Shown one piece after another: positions 8,175 through 11,512 of a stretch of 11,512 nucleotides of DNA (position 1 is the stretch's first letter; each line of letters starts with the position of its first letter). Location of the stretch: the NCBI GenBank assembly GCA_011800805.1, contig MPNW01001391.1, positions 1 to 11,512 of the forward strand, in the 5' to 3' direction. Under the pieces are notes generated by a model. It searched no databases. It saw only the letters and a program-made list of their open reading frames with translations, and had not been told where the DNA came from. The translations under genes were made by a program, and so were the position numbers. This DNA is from Hirudo medicinalis (lineage: Eukaryota > Annelida > Clitellata > Hirudinida > Hirudinidae).

Positions 8175-8510
8175 AATAAAAGCTTGATGAATAAACAAAT
8201 TGTTAGACAAATTCTAGACCATCATGTGAGTATTAAGGAGAGCATAATTCAAGAAACTATCCAAGCAAAGACACACGTGTGGTCTTCAAAACCATTAGAA
8301 AGCGCTTCTTGTCAACTCTGCTATAAACCTGAAGTAACGGAAATAAACTTTTAAAATTGATTTATAATATTTTATAACAAAATAACTACTTCCAAGTATT
8401 TAAATGCATTTTGCTATTATTAATTACATTTGAACGTTAAAAACTATAAATATAATTTTCTCATCTATTCATAAAGGATATTATTTTATTAATGTTATTG
8501 CATAATGTTC
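8175..8510. other. AT-rich non-genic stretch with an E-box palindrome
   Basis: No gene is seen. A perfect 10-bp palindrome CACACGTGTG (8272-8281) contains the E-box CACGTG, and with one bulged base it extends to AAGAC and GTCTT arms (8268-8286). From about 8340 the sequence is low-complexity A/T. Confidence 0.55.
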
Positions 8511-8538
8511 TATTATTATTATTATTATTATTATTATC
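8511..8538. repeat. (ATT)n microsatellite
   Basis: Nine ATT units are followed by imperfect ATC/ATT/ACT units up to about 8560. Two copies of ATATTACGCAAT follow at 8595-8606 and 8610-8621. Confidence 0.93.
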
Positions 8539-8710
8539 ATTATTATTAATACTATTATTATAATGATGTTATTGAACAACACAATATTAATATAATATTA
8601 CGCAATAATATATTACGCAATCAAACTCTGGCACGCGTCCAAGGTTCTATATTGAAAACATAAAAGAGAATATCATAACCAGCAGTTCTCATTTCGTATT
8701 GATGACTTCA

Positions 8711-8820
8711 GTGAATGAACGGACGAACGATGGATGGATGGATGGATGGATGGATGGATGGATGGATGGATGGATGGATGGACGGACGGACGGATGGATG
8801 GACGGATGGACGAACGAATG
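8711..8820. repeat. (GGAT)n array with GAAC/GGAC edges
   Basis: Perfect GGAT units (8730-8782) are edged by GGAC, GAAC and GAAT units on both sides (GAATGAACGGACGAACGA on the left, GACGAACGAATG on the right). It directly abuts the 3' end of the retrotransposon relic and takes the place of a poly(A) tail. Confidence 0.95.
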
Positions 8821-9168
8821 ACTACTGAATGAATGTTTCTTGGTACTCCTTGGATCTCTGACAGGGATCCTCAGAAGAGTTTCAGACGTTTCGGCCCTAA
8901 GACGTCCTTACGTTTTCGGGGGGCGGGCCGCTTCCGGTGATCAGCCGGATGTCCCTGGCCTTCTTCTGGAGCGACTACGAAAGCTCACATTGGCTTCTTT
9001 ATGTCCTTTACTGCACCGTTTGGAAGCCGACAACCTTCCACTATGCGAGGCTCTCTTTGGCCTTCTTGTGTCGGCACCAGTTGCCTATAGCGGTCATGAA
9101 AGCTCTCGGTGGCTTATTTTCCGAAAATACCGCATCTCCCGGCCAATTGGCCCCGTCGTTTCGGTGGA
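8821..9168 (-). other. 3' UTR of the retrotransposon relic
   Basis: After the last stop codon of the element (9169-9171, minus strand) about 0.35 kb of GC-richer sequence continues before the microsatellite. It includes a six-G run on the plus strand (CCCGCCCCCCG on the element strand) near 8918-8927. It also contains an internal duplication: TGGCCTTCTT plus a gapped GAAAGCTC/TGGCTT block at 8956-8996 and again at 9058-9115. In RLE-type LINEs the 3' UTR is the structure recognised by the reverse transcriptase, which is its likely past role. Two long plus-strand frames over it (166 and 117 codons) are antisense shadows. Confidence 0.65.
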
Positions 9169-9671
9169 TCATTTACACCGGAGATCGACGGCTTTGTCCG
9201 GCTTTCGTGATGTTGTTTCGTTGTTGTGGCTTTTCATTTGCCAGATCCAGAATGAGGCCGCTTCTGCAGCCTCAGACGTCGTTGTCATAGCCTTTGTTCT
9301 TTCTCGGCTAGACAATCTAATCTTAGGGAGGAAAGCATAAGTCGACCTGCCGACTATGCATCTTGCGCCAACCTCTACGGGGGAAAAGTCTGTCCTGTAG
9401 CCTTTCGCTTCCAGGTCCTTCGACAGATCTGCATACTTTTCCGCCTTGACCGCGTTGCTGTATCTAAATCAATCCTCCCAAGGTACCGTCAGTTCCACAA
9501 GAATGATGGAATCCGTCGACGGCGACACGAGCACCATGTCCGGCCTCCTGCCATTTTCTATCAGCACCTGGGATATAGTGCCTCATCCCTTCTACAAATT
9601 GTCAGTGGAGTGCAACTGGTCGTAACTCACGCTCACTTTACCGCAAAGGCAAGCCGGAGCGGGGACATCTG
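9169..9671 (-). pseudogene. Restriction-like endonuclease domain, broken
   Basis: In one minus-strand frame ending at a stop at 9169-9171, the sequence reads ACLCGK (9637-9654), then NGRRPDMVL, then LVELTVPWED. The PD pair (9538-9543) and the E of VELTV (9493-9495) are separated by 14 residues, which matches the PD-X12-14-D/E spacing of the RLE endonuclease of R2-like elements. A conserved-looking KAEKYADL and a C-terminal EAAEAASFWIW follow. Three stops interrupt this frame: two near 9590-9603 and a TGA at 9469-9471 right after WED. The cysteine-histidine knuckle that normally precedes PD is reduced to ACLCGK plus a later His, so part has been lost, perhaps by deletion. The domain would have made the first nick at the target site. 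Confidence 0.75.
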
Positions 9672-10105
9672 TCACACATAGCTCCAGATAAAGTAAGGTA
9701 AAGATCGTTGTATTACGTCTTCCCACGTTGTCCACTTACCCTGCTGTGATTGCTGGTCTTGCTCCACCTTTCTCCTCCTTTCCTGGCTAATCTTAGCGGC
9801 TCTGACCGATGAGCTCGCTTGGGACCATATTTGAAGGTGGTTCCATCCAACAGCATATCTCCAGATCCTCGACCACTGAGAAACTAATCTCATAGATGGT
9901 TAACGGCCAGAGCAGTCTTGGAAGGAGCACGAAGGCAGAGCAACCACACTTTAAAAGGCACTTGCTGCGACGGCGCCTCGATCGCTTGAAGTCCCTCGAT
10001 GGTTTGTTGGAATATGGCGCCCCTCATACTCTTGTCGGTGAGAAATTTGTCAAAAACCCTTCCAAGATTTTTCATCAGTTCTTCGGATACTGTGGGGATT
10101 CGCTA
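9672..10105 (-). pseudogene. Thumb/linker part of the retrotransposon ORF, frameshifted
   Basis: Three frames share this stretch. RIPTVSEELMKNLGRVFDKF through FKVWLL lies in the frame ending at 9890, just after an in-frame TAG at 10103-10105. LWPLTIYEISFSVVEDLE continues in another frame (9859-9912). GKWTTWEDVIQRSL then sits in the frame ending at 9672. These phrases are typical of the region between reverse transcriptase and endonuclease in this LINE family, where an IPTV.EEP.K.LGR block follows the palm and a WTxWE block precedes the cysteine motif. At least two frameshifts are therefore fixed here. The assignment rests on remembered family patterns, not an alignment. Confidence 0.7.
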
Positions 10106-10945
10106 TTCCGCCACTTCGAAGAACACGTCCTGTGAATTTTCCCCCTGACCAAGGCAAGACTCCTAGATTTCGCAGACTTGAAAACCATTCGACACCTCCC
10201 TAGCAGGCTGTCTAATTTGTCCAGGGTTATTTGAACAACCTGTTTCCTGTTCATGATCAGTGTAGTATCATCCATGAATACCTTTATAGGTGGCATGTGC
10301 ATCCCTTTACCAATGTGAGCATCTGGGATATTTGACCCAGCCGCCTTCAGTAGGATCTGTGCGCCAGTACGAACAGGGAAGGGGAGATCGTGCACCCCAT
10401 GGCTACTCCAACCTCCAGAGGAACCCACTTCGTAGCTTAAGCCTTGATGTAAAACCGCATCGTAAACCCGCTAAAGTATTCCTGAATGAGGAGGATAAAG
10501 AACTGATGAAGGCACGTGATGGGCCTCCAACGCCTTCCGTAGGAGCTGCTGTGGCCCGTACGCTAGGTCCAACCACATGACTTACAGACTCAGCCGGCCA
10601 CTCTTGGCCCTCTGGATAGCCTCCCAAATTACCAAGGTATGCTCGATGCAACCGGGTACACCTGGAATGCCTCCCTTTTTGACTGATATGTCCACATACT
10701 GGTTAGACATCACGAGTTCTGTGAGCTTCGACGCCATGATGGAGAAAAATAATTTCCCCTCTACATTCAGCAGCGATATTGGTCTGAATTGATTCAGACC
10801 TTTGGAGTCTTTCTCCTTTGGAATGTACATGCCCTCTGCCTTCTTCCACTCATCATCGACCGCGGCAGAAGACCACGCTTTCTGAATGAGGGAATGCAGC
10901 AGGTGCAATGTCTTGGGACATCTCTCGTAGAGAAGATAAGGAACT
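10106..10945 (-). pseudogene. Reverse transcriptase domain, broken
   Basis: On the minus strand, AKGVPYLLYERCPKTL, IPKEKDS and QFRPISLLNVEGK (fingers) run in one frame to GGIPGVPGCIEHT and a stop TAA at 10582-10584. Four codons later comes motif A, MWLDLA, with its catalytic Asp at 10567-10569. The expected residues around AYG are partly deleted. A frameshift near 10500 leads to FILLIQEYFSGFTMRFYIK, a TAA at 10437-10439, and then motif B GVAMGCTISPSLF. Another frameshift near 10345 brings QILLKAAG and motif C FMDD (10267-10278), which supplies the two catalytic Asp residues. All three catalytic Asp codons survive, but stops and frameshifts make the enzyme non-functional. The domain copied element RNA into DNA at the nicked target. 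Confidence 0.9.
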
Positions 10946-11325
10946 CCTTTGGCGCTGAACGGTTTCTTGCTTTCCTCACAACTCCTCACAACTCGTCACA
11001 ACTCCTCACAACTCCTCACAACTCGTCACAACTCGTCTCACCTCCTCGAGCGAAGGAGACGTCAAGCAAAAGGTAATGGCCGGCAGCAGGTAGTCTTTCT
11101 CTACGGAAAGTTGACCCGATTTCGGAGGGTCGAGATAGTGATCTCCCGTCTCTGTAAGGATCGCTAAAGAAGCTTCTTAAAACTCTCCTCCTCTCGTATT
11201 TCCTGTCTCACTATTTCAGCGCAGCGCAAGTCCCTCACACGGTCCAACCGTAGGACGGAGAGTCCTTCCTCGCCTTATTTAGCCACTTTCCACCGCCTCA
11301 GAAGCGCCTTCTTTTCGCCCTGAAA
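10946..11325 (-). pseudogene. Truncated N-terminal part of the retrotransposon ORF
   Basis: Reading leftward from 11325, KKALLRRWKVAK is followed by a TAA (11275-11277). Then come a charged Arg/Glu-rich helix-like stretch (LDRVRDLRCAEIVRQEIREE), a TAG, and in other frames DPPKSGQLSVEKDYL, SLEEVRRVV and ARNRSAP. The KSGxL and RxxSAP phrases are what lies just upstream of the GVPY fingers motif in this LINE family. The Gly-Pro-Asn normally between SAP and GVPY is missing. The ORF is cut off at 11325 by a tetranucleotide array, so any zinc finger or Myb domain is lost. A 10-bp repeat expansion (10971-11040) interrupts the frame. Confidence 0.65.
10971..11040 (-). repeat. 10-bp tandem expansion inside the LINE ORF
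   Basis: Seven 10-bp units at 10971-11040 follow the plus-strand pattern ACTCCTCACA or ACTCGTCACA. The outer two are diverged (TTTCCTCACA at 10971, ACTCGTCTCA at 11031). They lie exactly between the SLEEVRRVV and RKARNRSAP codons. Two diverged edge units with five extra copies between them would add 50 bp, shift the frame and introduce TGA stops. Confidence 0.85.
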
Positions 11326-11512
11326 TGAATGAACGAACGAATGAATTAATTAATTAATTAACGAACGAACGAACGAACGAACGAATGAATGAATGAACGA
11401 ACGAATGAATATTGAATAAAAGAATGAATGAATGAATGAACGAACGAATGAATATTGAATAAAAGAATGAATGAATGAATGAATGAATGAATGAATGAAC
11501 GAACGAATGAAT
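11326..11512. repeat. GAAT/GAAC array with 43-bp higher-order unit
   Basis: Tetramers GAAT and GAAC dominate, with a (TTAA)n patch at 11345-11361. A compound unit containing GAACGAACGAATGAATATTG then AATAAAA and several GAAT repeats starts at 11395 and again 43 bp later at 11438. A third partial start at 11497 reaches the window end. The array abuts the truncated 5' end of the retrotransposon. Confidence 0.93.

Larger units (their letters stand above)
8821..11325 (-). mobile_element. 5'-truncated non-LTR retrotransposon, RLE type
   Basis: This is a 2.5-kb block of balanced base composition inside AT-rich DNA. On the minus strand it carries, in order, a truncated N-terminal region, a reverse transcriptase, a linker, a degenerate cysteine motif, a restriction-like endonuclease domain, a stop and a 3' UTR. 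A reverse transcriptase upstream of a C-terminal endonuclease in one ORF is the plan of RLE-encoding LINEs such as the R2/CRE/NeSL/Hero group. Those elements nick a target and copy their RNA onto it by target-primed reverse transcription. The zinc-finger and Myb region expected at the N-terminus is absent, consistent with 5' truncation. There are no LTRs and no poly(A). GAAT/GAAC arrays abut both ends. I cannot name the exact clade. The copy is clearly dead. Confidence 0.88.

Noticed and set aside
8840..9340. 166-codon plus-strand open frame, the longest in the window, and a 117-codon frame inside it (8937-9290)
   Set aside because: It starts with TTG, matches no family I know and lies antisense to the endonuclease C-terminus and 3' UTR of the retrotransposon, whose minus-strand motifs explain the sequence.
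10290..10792. Plus-strand open frames of 96 and 71 codons over the reverse transcriptase
   Set aside because: They are antisense to clearly recognised minus-strand reverse transcriptase motifs.

Overview
This window looks like nuclear DNA from an animal, probably an invertebrate. Most of it is very AT-rich, non-coding and densely broken up by microsatellites and minisatellites. It carries relics of eukaryotic mobile elements: a non-LTR retrotransposon, a probable tRNA-derived SINE and possible MITE-like pieces. Nothing suggests a bacterial or organellar source: there are no operons and no rRNA or tRNA genes. The species cannot be named from this sequence; a cnidarian, mollusc, flatworm or other lophotrochozoan would all fit.

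Positions 1-8820 hold no gene I can support. They contain an AT-rich 25-bp minisatellite (1-130), a CATC/ATTC array (359-580), a minus-strand SINE remnant with A-box and B-box-like motifs (1944-2048), and ATT arrays (2157-2203, 2358-2381, 8511-8538). Further along are a 32-bp CAA-rich minisatellite (2898-2993), a TCCGC-rich block with inverted arms (3966-4088), a 17-bp minisatellite (5686-5776), an imperfect inverted repeat around a telomere-like G-rich run (5917-6044) and a 20-bp minisatellite (7351-7526). Tetranucleotide arrays of the forms GGAT, GTGA and TCAC recur about every 1-1.5 kb. Between 6800 and 7330 lies a cluster of transcription-factor-like motifs (two octamers, two perfect CRE palindromes, one fused to an ETS-like site) that could be a regulatory element.

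Positions 8821-11325 are sharply different in composition and hold the one recognisable gene, a dead non-LTR retrotransposon on the minus strand. From right to left it has a truncated N-terminal part, a reverse transcriptase (FRPISLLN, motif A WLDLA, motif B GCTISP, motif C FMDD), a thumb/linker region, a degenerate cysteine motif, a C-terminal restriction-like endonuclease domain (RPD, then E fourteen residues after the D, in ELTVPWE), a stop codon and about 0.35 kb of 3' UTR. It is broken by many frameshifts and stops and by an internal 10-bp tandem expansion. GAAT/GAAC-type tetranucleotide arrays flank it at both ends.

No functioning gene or multi-gene system is visible. The most interesting points are the microsatellite-bounded RLE-type retrotransposon, the birth of a minisatellite inside its coding sequence, the TCCGC-rich block, the SINE remnant and the putative regulatory cluster.
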